A stretch of 64,000 nucleotides of DNA from Planomicrobium sp. CPCC 101079 (GCF_007859275.1 NZ_VOHC01000021.1:411352-475351), one strand, 5' to 3'. Numbered from the stretch's first letter, positions 8,881 to 17,921 are shown. The notes: generated by a model not told the origin, from the letters alone. Numbers and translations: made by a program.

Positions 8881-9837
8881 TCAGCGTTCCACAACTTTTT
8901 TGTTGCTGACAAAGTCTTGAACCTCTTCTAAATATGGAAGCCCTTCATTGTCTCCGGTCACGGTTGTGACTAGCGCTCCAACGCCGTTAGCAAAACGGAG
9001 CAAGTCTTCTTCGTTCAATTCGTTCAATATTCCATAAATATAACCCGCATCAAAACCGTCCCCTGCCCCAACCGTATCAATTGGCGTAACGGCAAATCCT
9101 GGCGATTCAGTCCATCGGCCGCTTCTAAACAATTTCGATCCCTTTTCGCCATCTTTAATGACAAAATCACGAATACCAAAATTCTCTACGTATTCTACTA
9201 ATTCTTCAATCGTTTGCTTGCCTGAAATCATTTGGATTTCATCAAGCCCCGTCAGTAAAATATCGACTTCCGGGAAAACGGTTTCATAAGCTTGTCTGGC
9301 TTTTTCGATACTCCAAAGCTTAAGCCGGATGTTCGGGTCAAAAGAAATAAGAATTCCTTTTTGTTTGGCGAGTTTGATTATTTTTTGTGCGATGAGCAAA
9401 TTCTTTTCGGCAATTGCCAAGTAAACACCAGTCAAGTGCACTACATCTATACCATCGAGCATTTCTTCTGAGATATCTTCTTCTTTAAGTTCAACAATAG
9501 GTGATGGGTTTCGGTAGTAATAAGTTTTTCCAGCACCACTTGCATGTATTTCTTTGAAATTTAATGATGTTGGTATTCCTTCAATAAATTCGACTGCTGA
9601 AACATCAATACCTTCTCCGCGTGCAAAATTATAAATTACTTTTCCGAATTCATCTTTTCCAAGGCGGCTGATCCATCTGCTTTTCAAACCTAAACGAGCG
9701 CATCCGATTGCAAAATTCATTTCAGCTCCGCCAACTTTTCGCTCGAATTGGTCAACATAGCGCAATGGCCCTGTTGTTTTTGGGTTCATCGTAATCATGG
9801 CATCCCCAATTGTTAACACACCAAATTCCTTAGGCAA
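8881..9837 (-). CDS. kdgK: 2-keto-3-deoxygluconate kinase (PfkB family)
   Basis: 318 residues. The PfkB/ribokinase fold is shown by GGAEMNFAIGCARLG near residue 37 and the C-terminal signature DTVGAGDGFDAGYIYG, holding the anion hole and the catalytic Asp. KDG kinases share the opening GDAMITMNP and the segment FDPNIRLKLWS. It phosphorylates KDG to KDPG, the substrate of KdgA encoded downstream. ATG at 9837 follows a CCCCTCC (GGAGGGG) site. It lies 20 bases after the regulator gene kdgR. Confidence 0.93.
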   Translation of the reverse strand: MPKEFGVLTIGDAMITMNPKTTGPLRYVDQFERKVGGAEMNFAIGCARLGLKSRWISRLGKDEFGKVIYNFARGEGIDVSAVEFIEGIPTSLNFKEIHASGAGKTYYYRNPSPIVELKEEDISEEMLDGIDVVHLTGVYLAIAEKNLLIAQKIIKLAKQKGILISFDPNIRLKLWSIEKARQAYETVFPEVDILLTGLDEIQMISGKQTIEELVEYVENFGIRDFVIKDGEKGSKLFRSGRWTESPGFAVTPIDTVGAGDGFDAGYIYGILNELNEEDLLRFANGVGALVTTVTGDNEGLPYLEEVQDFVSNKKVVER

Positions 9838-9857
9838 ATTGTTCCCCTCCAGTGACT

Positions 9858-10862
9858 TTATATTGACTCTCTTTCGATTAAAACAGGTGGGTACCTGCGC
9901 TCTTCATAGACTTCATCGACTTTTTTGCTTCCGATCATCCGCAGCAGCATTTCAGCTGCATCTTTTCCCATATCAAAAGTTGGTTGTTTGATCACCGAGA
10001 TAGGGGTAGTGGCAATTTCCAGAAAAGGCGAATCATCTATTGTAATAATGCTAATATCTTCTGGTATAGCTAGGTTATTTTTTTTAACGAACTTTAGTAG
10101 TTCAATCAGCGCCAAATCATTGGTGGCAAAAAAAGCATTAGGACGATTTTCCATTTTCCATAGAGCTTCTAAATTTTTTTCAATCAAGTGGCGTTCTTCT
10201 GCAACTATCCAATCCGCTTCACCGGTTAGTCCATTTAGCGATAACGCACTTTTATATCCGTTTATTCGCTCAACTCGGGGTGTTACCTTTTGAGCTATGG
10301 ATGTCGATACGAGACCGATTTTATTCCTGCCTTTTTCGACCAGCTTTTCAATAGCTATTTTAGAAGCGCTTACATTATCGAGCAAAATCGTCGGGTAAAT
10401 CGGTTCATCTATCATTCTGTCGACAAATACAATAGGAAATGCTTCTCTTTTCAACTGCTTATAATATTCCTGATTGCCATCTGTAGGGAAGATAATCAGG
10501 CCATCCACTTGCTTTGCCAAAAGCATATTAATGTAAAGCCGTTCTTTTTCTGGTTGATCATCCGCATTGCAGACAAATAAATGACAGCTATTTCTTTCAC
10601 AGACATCTTCTATTGCCCGAATGATCTCTGTCGAGAAAGTGTGCAGGATATTCGCAACGATCACGCCAATCGTACCGGATCTTTTTTGCTTCAAACTTTT
10701 TGCTACATGGTTGGGTATATAGCCAAGTTCTTTAATCGCTTCTTCCACTCTCAATTTGGTCGAAACACCCATAAACTCATACCGGTTGTTTATATATTGT
10801 GAGACCGTACTTTTTGAAACACCTGCTTTTAACGCTACGTCTTGCATAGTTATTTTTTTCAT
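9858..10862 (-). CDS. kdgR: LacI-family regulator of the uronate operon
   Basis: 334 residues. The N-terminus is a LacI helix-turn-helix and hinge: TMQDVALKAGVSKSTVSQYI with VAKSLKQKRSGTIGV after it; a periplasmic-binding-protein-like effector domain follows. It is the first gene of the operon and lies next to kdgK, as B. subtilis KdgR does. The operator palindromes at 10877-10900 sit just upstream of its start and downstream of the -10, so it probably represses the whole operon including itself, with KDG or a related acid as inducer (inference from B. subtilis KdgR). ATG at 10862, RBS GTGAGGAG. Confidence 0.9.
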   Translation of the reverse strand: MKKITMQDVALKAGVSKSTVSQYINNRYEFMGVSTKLRVEEAIKELGYIPNHVAKSLKQKRSGTIGVIVANILHTFSTEIIRAIEDVCERNSCHLFVCNADDQPEKERLYINMLLAKQVDGLIIFPTDGNQEYYKQLKREAFPIVFVDRMIDEPIYPTILLDNVSASKIAIEKLVEKGRNKIGLVSTSIAQKVTPRVERINGYKSALSLNGLTGEADWIVAEERHLIEKNLEALWKMENRPNAFFATNDLALIELLKFVKKNNLAIPEDISIITIDDSPFLEIATTPISVIKQPTFDMGKDAAEMLLRMIGSKKVDEVYEERRYPPVLIERESI

Positions 10863-10876
10863 GGGCTCTCCTCACA

Positions 10877-10900
10877 AAACCGGTTTAGTAAATCGATTTA
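10877..10900 (-). promoter_or_regulatory. tandem LacI-type operators (KdgR)
   Basis: Two palindromes with a central CG-containing core: AAACCGGTTT (10877-10886) and TAAATCGATTTA (10889-10900). They lie between the -10 box and the kdgR ribosome site, where a bound repressor would block initiation or elongation. Confidence 0.75.
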
Positions 10901-10905
10901 GTAAA

Positions 10906-10934
10906 ATCTTAAATGAAAGCCTTTTCAAAGTCAA
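10906..10934 (-). promoter_or_regulatory. sigma-A promoter of the uronate operon
   Basis: On the minus strand: -35 TTGACT (10929-10934), 17-base spacer, -10 TAAGAT (10906-10911). It is about 45 bases upstream of kdgR. Confidence 0.8.
10914..10927 (-). promoter_or_regulatory. cre-like catabolite element in the promoter spacer
   Basis: TGAAAAGGCTTTCA differs from the CcpA consensus TGWAANCGNTNWCA at one core base and has TGAAA/TTTCA arms. It fills the spacer between -35 and -10, a position where CcpA would repress. Assignment is by consensus only. Confidence 0.5.
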
Positions 10935-11042
10935 TGGCTTATTTGCAAAAAAATAATGTTTTGAAAGATTGCAATTTTTCACACCCTTAAACTGGAAACT
11001 ATCTACAAGAAGAAACACGAAATGATGGAGCTTCTCCCGAAC

Positions 11043-11074
11043 AAAAAAACCGTTCAAGCTTCAGCTCGAACGGT
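11043..11074 (-). terminator. terminator after the 96-aa gene
   Basis: Inverted repeat ACCGTTC...GAACGGT with an inner AGCT/AGCT pairing, followed on the minus strand by a run of seven T. Confidence 0.85.
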
Positions 11075-11079
11075 CTCCT

Positions 11080-11370
11080 TTATTCTTGGTTGGATGATTT
11101 TATTCGGTATCGCGAATCATTTTCAAGTTTGTTGAATATCTCGATATACCGTTCAGTCGGACCGTCAATTTCCTCTGGCGCTTCTTCTGCCAACACATCT
11201 GCTAAAGGCTTAAACTCCGGTTCAATAATCCGGGAATCAAAGTCATTCATCAAAATTTGAAGATCGCTGTAATTTTCTACTTCCTTATCTTTTTTCACTT
11301 CTTGGAAAAGTCGGTCACTTTCTTCTTCTGTCAGCTCCACGTACCCTACTGTAATTCGCTGTTTATGCAT
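11080..11370 (-). CDS. hypothetical 96-residue protein
   Basis: I do not recognise this family. The ATG at 11370 is preceded by TAGGAGGATG at ideal spacing and the frame ends at a strong terminator, so it is probably a real monocistronic gene. The product is acidic and mostly charged, with no membrane segment and no cysteine: it begins MHKQRITVGYVELTEEE and has several Glu/Asp-rich helices, with PERYIEIF-like helix near the end. A cytoplasmic, soluble, possibly regulatory or chaperone-like small protein is all that can be said. Confidence 0.7.
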   Translation of the reverse strand: MHKQRITVGYVELTEEESDRLFQEVKKDKEVENYSDLQILMNDFDSRIIEPEFKPLADVLAEEAPEEIDGPTERYIEIFNKLENDSRYRIKSSNQE

Positions 11371-11529
11371 GGTTCATCCTCCTAGTTCTGATGCTGGCTA
11401 ATTTTCTTTTCTATACCCAAAGGAAGAAGTTGGATAAACCTGGCAGCATATATAGCAATGACTAGCTGAGACTCCCCTTTTTAGATATGATGAGATCAAG
11501 AGAATTTTTGAAGAACTGGAGTGATAAAA

Positions 11530-12189
11530 ATGCGCGTTGCCATATTTGATTTTGATGGAACTTTATATTCAAAAGAAACTTTTCAATTGATGATGGACCA
11601 TTTGAAGCATCATCCTGAGTACAGTAGCCGCTATCGCCAATTTTTCCGATCCATTTTGCCTCCTTATATTGGCAGCAAGCTGAAAATTTACTCCGAAAAG
11701 AAAATGCGAGCGCGTTCTGTCCAAGCCTATTTAGAAGCCCTTGAGACTTTTTCCCAAAACGATCTGGAAAACTTTTTTGGAGAAATTGCCGCTAAAATGC
11801 ACGGAGACATGAACCAGCATGTGGTCGAGCGGCTTAAGGAGCACGTCGCAAACGATGATTATGTAATGCTTGTTTCAGGCGCATTCACACCTCTTTTATA
11901 TGCCGCAACTCAGCAGATGCCTATCAGAACGATCATTGGCACTGAAATTCCGTATAAAAACAATGTGTTGGATCACAAGGCTTCTATTTCACACATACAA
12001 GGCCCCTTAAAAACTGAAAAAATAAAAGAGATTCTAAAAGGAAAAGATATCGATTGGAAAAATAGCTTTGCCTATGGCGACAGCCATTCTGATCTGCCTG
12101 TCTTGGAACTTGTCGGCCATCCTGTAGCTGTTCAGCCTGAGCCACGCCTCCTTACTGTAGCAAAGCAGCGTAATTGGGAAATTTTATAA
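11530..12189 (+). CDS. HAD-superfamily (HAD-IB type) phosphatase
   Basis: 219 residues from the ATG at 11530; GGAG eight bases upstream favours it over the GTG at 11521. HAD motif I is AIFDFDGTLYS (nucleophile and acid/base Asp), motif II is LVSGAF around residue 117, and motif III/IV is FAYGDSHSDLPVLEL. The layout matches HAD-IB phosphatases related to phosphoserine phosphatase (helical cap between motifs I and II). Substrate unknown; cytoplasmic. It stands alone and ends at a strong bidirectional terminator facing pcp. Confidence 0.85.
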   Translation: MRVAIFDFDGTLYSKETFQLMMDHLKHHPEYSSRYRQFFRSILPPYIGSKLKIYSEKKMRARSVQAYLEALETFSQNDLENFFGEIAAKMHGDMNQHVVERLKEHVANDDYVMLVSGAFTPLLYAATQQMPIRTIIGTEIPYKNNVLDHKASISHIQGPLKTEKIKEILKGKDIDWKNSFAYGDSHSDLPVLELVGHPVAVQPEPRLLTVAKQRNWEIL

Positions 12190-12195
12190 AAAATA

Positions 12196-12231
12196 AAAAA
12201 GAGCGCTGCAATGTACTGCAGCGCTCTTTTT
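12196..12231. terminator. bidirectional terminator between HAD phosphatase and pcp
   Basis: GAGCGCTGCA-atgtac-TGCAGCGCTC perfect 10-bp stem with A-run and T-run flanks. Confidence 0.92.
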
Positions 12232-12234
12232 GTT

Positions 12235-12840
12235 CTATTCGCTTAAAGCTTCTATGCAAATCCTTACACCGAGTACTAAGTCATCGTGGGACCAACTCGG
12301 AATCCGTCCGTGCTGAATCGCTAATTCATGGGAAGCCGGAATATGGAGAAAGCCTGATGGCATACCCGGATTACGGGTTTTAGCATAATGCAAGCCCTCA
12401 TACATTACATTATTGCATAAATATGCACCAGCAGTGTTTGATATCTCAGCAGGCAAGTTATTTTCTATTAGCCGTTCCACCATTTTGCGGATAGGCAGAG
12501 TTGATAGATACCCCGGCTCCCCTTCCTCCTTGATCGGTTCATCCACTGGTTTATAGCCCTCGTTGTCTACAGGGCCATCTTTGAAGTTGATGGCTATCCG
12601 TTCGGGCGTCATTTTATAGCGGCCTGCAGCCAAGCCGAGCGAAATGACGGCATCTGGCTTTATTTTTTCTATAAAGCTTAAAAGTTTAGCACCGGAAGAT
12701 CCAAAATCAACAGGCATTATTTTGCCGATTATGGTATATCCCCCGATTTCCATTCCATCCAACTCTTCAACTATTTTCATCGTTGGATTTACTGTAAAAT
12801 CCAAAAAAGGCTCAAATCCTGTCAGCAATAACTTCTTCAC
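12235..12840 (-). CDS. pcp: pyrrolidone-carboxylate (pyroglutamyl) peptidase
   Basis: 201 residues, GTG start at 12840 with GGAGGAG upstream. A C15 cysteine peptidase: KKLLLTGFEPF at the N-terminus, catalytic Glu80 in MTPERIAIN, Cys142 in AGAYLCNNVMYEGL and His166 in GFLHIP. It removes N-terminal pyroglutamate from peptides in the cytoplasm, supporting peptide turnover. It is convergent with the HAD gene; no operon partner is visible. Confidence 0.96.
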   Translation of the reverse strand: MKKLLLTGFEPFLDFTVNPTMKIVEELDGMEIGGYTIIGKIMPVDFGSSGAKLLSFIEKIKPDAVISLGLAAGRYKMTPERIAINFKDGPVDNEGYKPVDEPIKEEGEPGYLSTLPIRKMVERLIENNLPAEISNTAGAYLCNNVMYEGLHYAKTRNPGMPSGFLHIPASHELAIQHGRIPSWSHDDLVLGVRICIEALSE

Positions 12841-13016
12841 ATTATCTCCTCCTACTTTATCCCATTATACGACGTTTTTTTACCAAATATCCAGAATTTA
12901 TTTAATTTATAAAAAACGGTTTTCTCGCATAAATAATCTTCACAAATGAATATATATCTGTTAAAATTCATTTTATCGAATAAATATCCATAAATATATT
13001 ATTGGGGGAAAAACAA

Positions 13017-13808
13017 ATGAAAAAGAATAATACCTTTATCGCAATGTGTGCATCACTCGCTTTACTTTTGGGGGCCTGTGGCAGCGCAGAAGAAAGCCAA
13101 TCAAGTTCTGGCGGCTCTTCAGAGGAAAAAGTATTGGAAATGGCTACTTCAGCAGATTTTGCACCCTTTGAATCACGTAATCCTGAAGGCGAATTTGTCG
13201 GTTTTGATATTGACCTCGCGAATCATATAGCAGACGAACTTGGCTACGAATTGAAAATTACAGATATGAAATTTGACGGATTGATCGGTGCTTTACAAAA
13301 TAACCGGGTGGATATGGTGTTATCAGGAATGTCAGCAACTGACGAACGCAAAGAAAACGTTGACTTCTCTACCGAATACAACCGTTCAGGTGAAATCTTT
13401 ATTACTACAAAAGATTCTTCCATCAAATCTCTGGAAGATTTGGAAGGCAAGACGCTTGGAGTCCAGCTTGGCTCTATTCAAGAAGAAGGCGCTAACCAAA
13501 TCAAAGCAGATGAAGGGATTAACTTCGAGATAAAAGCACTGGATGAATCGGGCGCTTTAATCCAAGAACTTTTGAGCAACCGCGTCGATGCAGTTTATAT
13601 GGACAAGGCAGCAGGGCTCGGTTATACAGAAGCTCAGGATTTGGCCCATTTTGATGATCCAACAACAAGTTCACCCGGTATGGCTGTTGCTTTCCCTAAA
13701 GGCAGCGAATTAGTGGATGATGTCAATGAAGTCTTGAAAAAAGCGGAAGAAAGCGGCAAACTTCAAGAACTGAAAGACAAATGGCTTTCAGAAGAATTGA
13801 CTGAATAA
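13017..13808 (+). CDS. polar amino-acid ABC transporter substrate-binding lipoprotein
   Basis: 263 residues from the ATG at 13017, RBS GGGGGAA; the in-frame TTG at 13002 is inside that site. Signal peptide KKNNTFIAMCASLALLLGAC with the lipobox Cys near residue 21 and a Ser/Glu linker. SBP family 3 marks: ATSADFAPFE, EFVGFDIDLANHIAD, KFDGLIGALQNNRVDMVLSGMS and TLGVQLGSIQE. The first gene of a three-gene importer (binding protein, permease, ATPase). Ligand is probably a polar amino acid such as arginine, glutamine or cystine; the sequence does not decide. Confidence 0.93.
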   Translation: MKKNNTFIAMCASLALLLGACGSAEESQSSSGGSSEEKVLEMATSADFAPFESRNPEGEFVGFDIDLANHIADELGYELKITDMKFDGLIGALQNNRVDMVLSGMSATDERKENVDFSTEYNRSGEIFITTKDSSIKSLEDLEGKTLGVQLGSIQEEGANQIKADEGINFEIKALDESGALIQELLSNRVDAVYMDKAAGLGYTEAQDLAHFDDPTTSSPGMAVAFPKGSELVDDVNEVLKKAEESGKLQELKDKWLSEELTE

Positions 13809-13842
13809 CCATCATTATAATTTCGGAAAAGAGATGTAAACT

Positions 13843-14502
13843 ATGAATTTGGATTTTTCGCAAATGGTGCCCTATATCCCTTTCATGCTTGAAGGGATTT
13901 GGGTTACATTAAAATTTGTTTTTTTCGCCATTATTCTGGGAGCCATTTTCGGCACCCTTTTGGCGCTTTGTAAAATCAGCCATATCAAACCGTTAAGATG
14001 GGCTGCAGACGCGTATACTTCTGTATTCCGTGGAACGCCGCTCATTTTGCAGTTGATGATTATTTACTATGCGGTTCCGCAATTGACGGGCTATGATATC
14101 GACGCATTTTTAGCTGCCATTTTGGCATTCGGGCTAAACTCATCGGCCTACATTTCAGAAATTATCCGCGCTGGAATCCAGGCAGTTGATAAAGGGCAGA
14201 TGGAAGCCGCCCATGCTCTTGGAATCCCTTATCGGGCGATGATGAAAGACATTATTTTGCCGCAGGCTTTAAAAAACATCCTGCCTGCATTGATGAACGA
14301 ATTTATCACGTTAACAAAAGAATCCGCCATCGTATCGACCATTGGCTATTTGGATTTGATGCGCCGTGCACAAGTGGTCGGGGCTGATCTGTTCCGCAAT
14401 TTCGAACCGCTGCTCTTTGTCGGCGTCATCTACTGGTGTCTCGTCATGGGGTTAACAGTAATCGGCAGAATGTTCGAACGGAGGCTGAAAAAGAGTGATT
14501 AA
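13843..14502 (+). CDS. polar amino-acid ABC transporter permease
   Basis: 219 residues, about five membrane segments. The HisM/GlnP family signature is seen: [18 protein letters not shown] in the second third and the EAA loop [26 protein letters not shown], which contacts the ATPase. It lies 34 bases after the binding-protein gene and overlaps the ATPase start by 8 bases, so the three genes form one operon. Confidence 0.94.
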   Translation: MNLDFSQMVPYIPFMLEGIWVTLKFVFFAIILGAIFGTLLALCKISHIKPLRWAADAYTSVFRGTPLILQLMIIYYAVPQLTGYDIDAFLAAILAFGLNSSAYISEIIRAGIQAVDKGQMEAAHALGIPYRAMMKDIILPQALKNILPALMNEFITLTKESAIVSTIGYLDLMRRAQVVGADLFRNFEPLLFVGVIYWCLVMGLTVIGRMFERRLKKSD

Positions 14503-15217
14503 GGTAGAAAAGCTGCACAAAAGTTTTGGCAATCATGAAGTATTGAAAGATATTACAACTGAAATAAAAAAAGGCCAAGTGGTATCGATTATCGGGCCTT
14601 CGGGATCCGGAAAATCAACCTTTCTTCGCTGCTTGAATCTGCTTGAAACACCTACATCCGGAACCATCTTGATTGGTGGACAAAACTTGATGGAATCTAA
14701 AAAAGATAACCAAAAAATCCGCCAGCAAATCGGGATGGTTTTTCAGCATTTTCATTTGTTTCCTCATATGACAGTTCTTGAGAACTTGACTTATGCGCCG
14801 ATTAAAGTAAAAGGCGAAAAAAAATCGGTCGCTGAAGAAAAGGCACGCGTTTTGTTGAAGCGTGTCGGCTTATCCCCTAAAGAAAAAGCCTATCCCAGCA
14901 GTTTGTCCGGCGGCCAAAAACAACGTGTCGCCATTGCACGGGCGCTTGCGATGGAACCGGAACTAATGCTTTTTGATGAACCGACCTCTGCACTCGATCC
15001 TGAAATGGTTAAGGAAGTGCTTGATGTTATGAAAGATCTAGCGAAATCGGGAATGACGATGGCAGTTGTCACCCACGAAATGGGTTTTGCCCGTGAAGTG
15101 GCAGACCGCGTTTTGTTTTTAGATCATGGCGTATTGGTGGAAGAAGGCAATCCGGTAGAATTCTTCAATAACCCTAGAACCGACCGTGCCCGAGATTTTC
15201 TTGAAAAAGTGTTATAA
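14495..15217 (+). CDS. polar amino-acid ABC transporter ATPase (GlnQ type)
   Basis: 240 residues, GTG start overlapping the permease stop by 8 bases. Walker A GPSGSGKS near residue 34, Q-loop [13 protein letters not shown], signature [17 protein letters not shown], Walker [14 protein letters not shown] and switch His in VVTHEMGFA. Length and motifs are typical for amino-acid importers. Energises uptake by the membrane subunit; likely a homodimer on the cytoplasmic face. Confidence 0.96.
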   Translation: MIKVEKLHKSFGNHEVLKDITTEIKKGQVVSIIGPSGSGKSTFLRCLNLLETPTSGTILIGGQNLMESKKDNQKIRQQIGMVFQHFHLFPHMTVLENLTYAPIKVKGEKKSVAEEKARVLLKRVGLSPKEKAYPSSLSGGQKQRVAIARALAMEPELMLFDEPTSALDPEMVKEVLDVMKDLAKSGMTMAVVTHEMGFAREVADRVLFLDHGVLVEEGNPVEFFNNPRTDRARDFLEKVL

Positions 15218-15252
15218 AAAATTCCCGCTAAAGCAAACGCTTAGCGGGTTTT
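15217..15252 (+). terminator. terminator of the amino-acid ABC operon
   Basis: CCCGCTAAAGC-aaac-GCTTAGCGGG followed by TTTT. Its right arm overlaps the 3' end of the convergent hydrolase gene. Confidence 0.85.
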
Positions 15253-16041
15253 ATCTGTTTCGTGCAAGTATTCATATACATACCAGCCAATGTCCGCAAT
15301 GATTTCCTGTCCCGTATGGTTGTCAGGCAAGTTGTCCAGCAAGACTGCAGCATACACTTTCATGCCTCTGTACTCAAATATGCCAACGTCATTCACCACG
15401 CCTTCCAAACTTCCCGATTTACTTGCGATTATCACTTCACTGTTTTCATCAAAGCGGCCATGTAAATTGGCCACAAATTGCTGCTGGCTTAATGCATGTT
15501 TGACTTGCTGTTTGCTTTCTTCCGATAGTATTTTTCCTGTTTCCGCTTCTTTTAGGAAAAGAACCATGTCCCTGGCAGAAGTATAATTATCAAGCCCTTT
15601 TTCAGCCGCTTCGAAATCCATAAATTGACGCCCTAATATTGTGTTTGTGCATCCAAGCACTTCAGAAAGCCTATTGATTTTTTCAATGCTTAAATGCTTG
15701 ATCGCCAAGTTAGAAGCCGTGTTGTCCGACACAATGGTCATAAGCATTAATATATCTGGCAGCGATAATTCATGGACTGAAGTCAAATCGGCTAAAACTC
15801 CGCTTCCTCCAACCAAGTCCTTTTCGCTCCAGACAATTCCAACCTTAGCGTTGATTTCACCGTTGTCAATTTGCCGATAGCCTTCAATTAATATGGGCAA
15901 CTTGATAACACTTGCAGCCCGCATTTTTTTGTCAGGATTGATGCTTATGGATTGTCCTTCCGTTTCAATGAACATACTATAATTGCTATCAACATTTAAA
16001 AGCCGTTCTTCAATTTTCTTTTTTAATGTTGTAAACGCCAT
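15241..16041 (-). CDS. class A beta-lactamase-fold serine hydrolase
   Basis: 266 residues. The penicillin-recognising triad is complete: S44-V-I-K47, S105-D-N107, and K208-S-G210; an Omega-loop-like segment EKGLDNYTSARDM around residues 148-159 precedes helix alpha-8. There is no signal peptide or lipobox, so the enzyme appears cytoplasmic, unlike secreted beta-lactamases. Such proteins are common in Bacilli genomes and annotated as serine hydrolases; resistance function cannot be assumed. Single gene, convergent with the ABC operon. Confidence 0.85.
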   Translation of the reverse strand: MAFTTLKKKIEERLLNVDSNYSMFIETEGQSISINPDKKMRAASVIKLPILIEGYRQIDNGEINAKVGIVWSEKDLVGGSGVLADLTSVHELSLPDILMLMTIVSDNTASNLAIKHLSIEKINRLSEVLGCTNTILGRQFMDFEAAEKGLDNYTSARDMVLFLKEAETGKILSEESKQQVKHALSQQQFVANLHGRFDENSEVIIASKSGSLEGVVNDVGIFEYRGMKVYAAVLLDNLPDNHTGQEIIADIGWYVYEYLHETDKTR

Positions 16042-16204
16042 TTCTCACCCTCATTTCCTAATTATGTAGTTCGACAAGTGAAAATAAAATCCTTCAAGCT
16101 TATCCACTTTAAAATTATTTAATAATTCCGTATAATAAGTTTAGATAGAGATTGCCTTCCTTCTGCACAGCTTTTACGCAATTCACACAAGGAGGTTATC
16201 AATT

Positions 16205-16375
16205 ATGGATCGTGCACGTGCATTCCCAAAAGAAGTTGTCCGTCAACTAGACGAAGACTACATTGCTGCCCTCAATATGATTGGCGAAGGCGGGCCTGAA
16301 TATGCGGCTGTCGAGGAAGACGATTTTCTGGAAGAAAACAAACGTGAAGAAGCAAAGGCAAAAAATCTTCAATAA
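16205..16375 (+). CDS. hypothetical 56-residue acidic protein
   Basis: Short frame starting at the ATG at 16205, with a very strong AAGGAGG about 9 bases upstream, a TATAAT box at 16131-16136, and a terminator 14 bases after the stop. Product begins MDRARAFPKEVVRQLDEDY and ends with a charged Glu/Lys helix; no cysteines or membrane segment. I do not recognise it. The complete expression unit (promoter, ribosome site, terminator) is the case for a real gene. Confidence 0.75.
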   Translation: MDRARAFPKEVVRQLDEDYIAALNMIGEGGPEYAAVEEDDFLEENKREEAKAKNLQ

Positions 16376-16388
16376 TATCTGACTCCCT

Positions 16389-16415
16389 CACCTTCTATTT
16401 ATAGAAGGTGTTTTT
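16389..16415 (+). terminator. terminator of the 56-residue gene
   Basis: CACCTTCTA-ttt-ATAGAAGGTG followed by TTTTT. Confidence 0.9.
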
Positions 16416-16424
16416 CATGGCAGG

Positions 16425-16456
16425 AAAAATCCCTCGCTCTAAAGAGCGGGGGATTT
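16425..16456 (-). terminator. terminator of the luciferase-like oxidoreductase gene
   Basis: AAATCCCYCGCTCT / AGAGCGGGGGATTT-type hairpin (loop aa) with T-run on the minus strand. Confidence 0.8.
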
Positions 16457-16460
16457 GATG

Positions 16461-17468
16461 TTATTCCATTAATTCTGCCACTATTTCATAAGAGCGCAGA
16501 CGGTCTTCTTGATGATAAATTTGAGAGTTGATGATTACTTCATTGGCTCTCGTTTTCAAGATGAAGTTTCTCAATTTTTCTCGAACCACATCCGGAGTTC
16601 CGACAATCATTGATTCTGTTTCTAATTTTTCATGAAACATTGAAATTTCCCGTTCTGACCATACATCCTCTAATCGGTCAATCGGCGCTTTCAACATAGT
16701 CGGCATTCCTCGCATAAGCGAGAACATTTGCTGCTGCTGTGAAGTCGCCAGCCATTCCGCACGTTCTTGCGAATCAGCCGCAATAACATTGACCCCAACC
16801 ATTGCATATGGTTCTTTTAATACAGCAGATGGTTTGAAATTTTGATGATAAAGCTGCAGCGCTTGCATGGTATAATCCGGTGCAAAATGGCTTGCAAATG
16901 AAAATGGCAATCCTTTGAAAGCTGCAAGTTGTGCACTAAATCCGCTCGAACCTAACAGCCAAAGTGGAATGTTCAAACCAACTCCTGGATAAGCCCGAAC
17001 ACGAGCTGACGTGTTGTCGGAAAAATACTCTTCAAGTTCTGCCACTTGCTCCGGGAAATCATCCCCGCTGCTCTGCAGCGTTCTGCGGAGTGCGTAGGCT
17101 GTTGCCTGGTCACTTCCTGGCGCACGCCCTAAACCTAAGTCGATTCTGCCTGGATAAAGGGTTTCGAGCGTACCAAATTGTTCAGCAATTACTAACGGCG
17201 CATGGTTGGGCAACATGATGCCCCCCGAACCGACACGTATGGTCTCTGTGGCTCCCGCAATATGACCGATTAAAACCGCTGTTGCAGAACTGCCTATGCC
17301 AGGCATATTATGGTGTTCAGCAAGCCAGTAACGGGTAAACCCCCATCCCTCTACATGCTGCGCAAGCTCAGCGCTGTTTTTAAACGATTGCGCCGCATCG
17401 CTTCCTTCATTTACCGGAGCCAGATCAAGAACCGATAAAGGTATATGTTCAAATTTCTTAGTTTGCAT
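16461..17468 (-). CDS. LLM-class flavin-dependent oxidoreductase
   Basis: 335 residues from the ATG at 17468, where AAGGAGTGAAG precedes it; a longer frame to 17510 lacks a site. Bacterial-luciferase-like family: [13 protein letters not shown] at the start, [38 protein letters not shown] and [14 protein letters not shown]. These are the marks of the MsnO8/YwcH-type subgroup that binds FMN and uses a TIM barrel. Physiological substrate unknown. Single transcription unit. Confidence 0.9.
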   Translation of the reverse strand: MQTKKFEHIPLSVLDLAPVNEGSDAAQSFKNSAELAQHVEGWGFTRYWLAEHHNMPGIGSSATAVLIGHIAGATETIRVGSGGIMLPNHAPLVIAEQFGTLETLYPGRIDLGLGRAPGSDQATAYALRRTLQSSGDDFPEQVAELEEYFSDNTSARVRAYPGVGLNIPLWLLGSSGFSAQLAAFKGLPFSFASHFAPDYTMQALQLYHQNFKPSAVLKEPYAMVGVNVIAADSQERAEWLATSQQQQMFSLMRGMPTMLKAPIDRLEDVWSEREISMFHEKLETESMIVGTPDVVREKLRNFILKTRANEVIINSQIYHQEDRLRSYEIVAELME

Positions 17469-17921
17469 CTTCTTCACTCCTTGTATGTTCCATTGTAGCG
17501 ATTTTTCCATTTGGATACATGTATTATGCTTATGGTGTACATTAAAATATATATAAAAGTATTATAAAAATTGAAATAAATTTATATACTTTTTGATAAA
17601 AATCGATTATGCTAAAGGTCAATGGAAAACACTAGCGTTTCCAATTGCATCCGAATCCAAAAATAAACGTTAAATTTAAAACTTAATCCCTTATATTACT
17701 AAAGTTTATAGCATTTGGTCGCATGTTGCAGACAATAGTGCTGCTAACAAAGCCGAAAAGAATCCTCTCAAATAGAGCTCTTTTCGGTTTTTGTCGTTTA
17801 CCATGTTATTTTCTTTTTCAACAACTGTATTTGGGAATTTGTTAGTCCGTTCATACAAGCATTAATAATTTAAGAATTTGTAAAACAGCTTATTTCTTCA
17901 CAAAGAAAGGAAGCGATCGCT
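17469..17921. other. 453-base intergenic stretch, AT-rich
   Basis: No convincing coding frame. The left part is very A/T-rich and must hold the promoter of the luciferase-like gene. The right part contains an isolated plus-strand terminator (17753-17793) with no gene ending before it. Otherwise I see nothing recognisable. Confidence 0.6.
17753..17793 (+). terminator. orphan intrinsic terminator
   Basis: CCGAAAAGA...TCTTTTCGG stem with an inner CTCT-caaat-AGAG pairing, followed by GTTTTTG. No gene ends upstream on this strand, so it may close a small RNA or act as a leader terminator for the next gene. Confidence 0.7.

Noticed and set aside
15241..16041. Annotation of the hydrolase as an antibiotic-resistance beta-lactamase
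   Set aside because: The fold motifs are present but there is no export signal and no resistance context.
17622..17666. 14-codon frame upstream of the orphan terminator, possible leader peptide
   Set aside because: Weak ribosome site, no run of regulatory codons, and short frames like this occur by chance.
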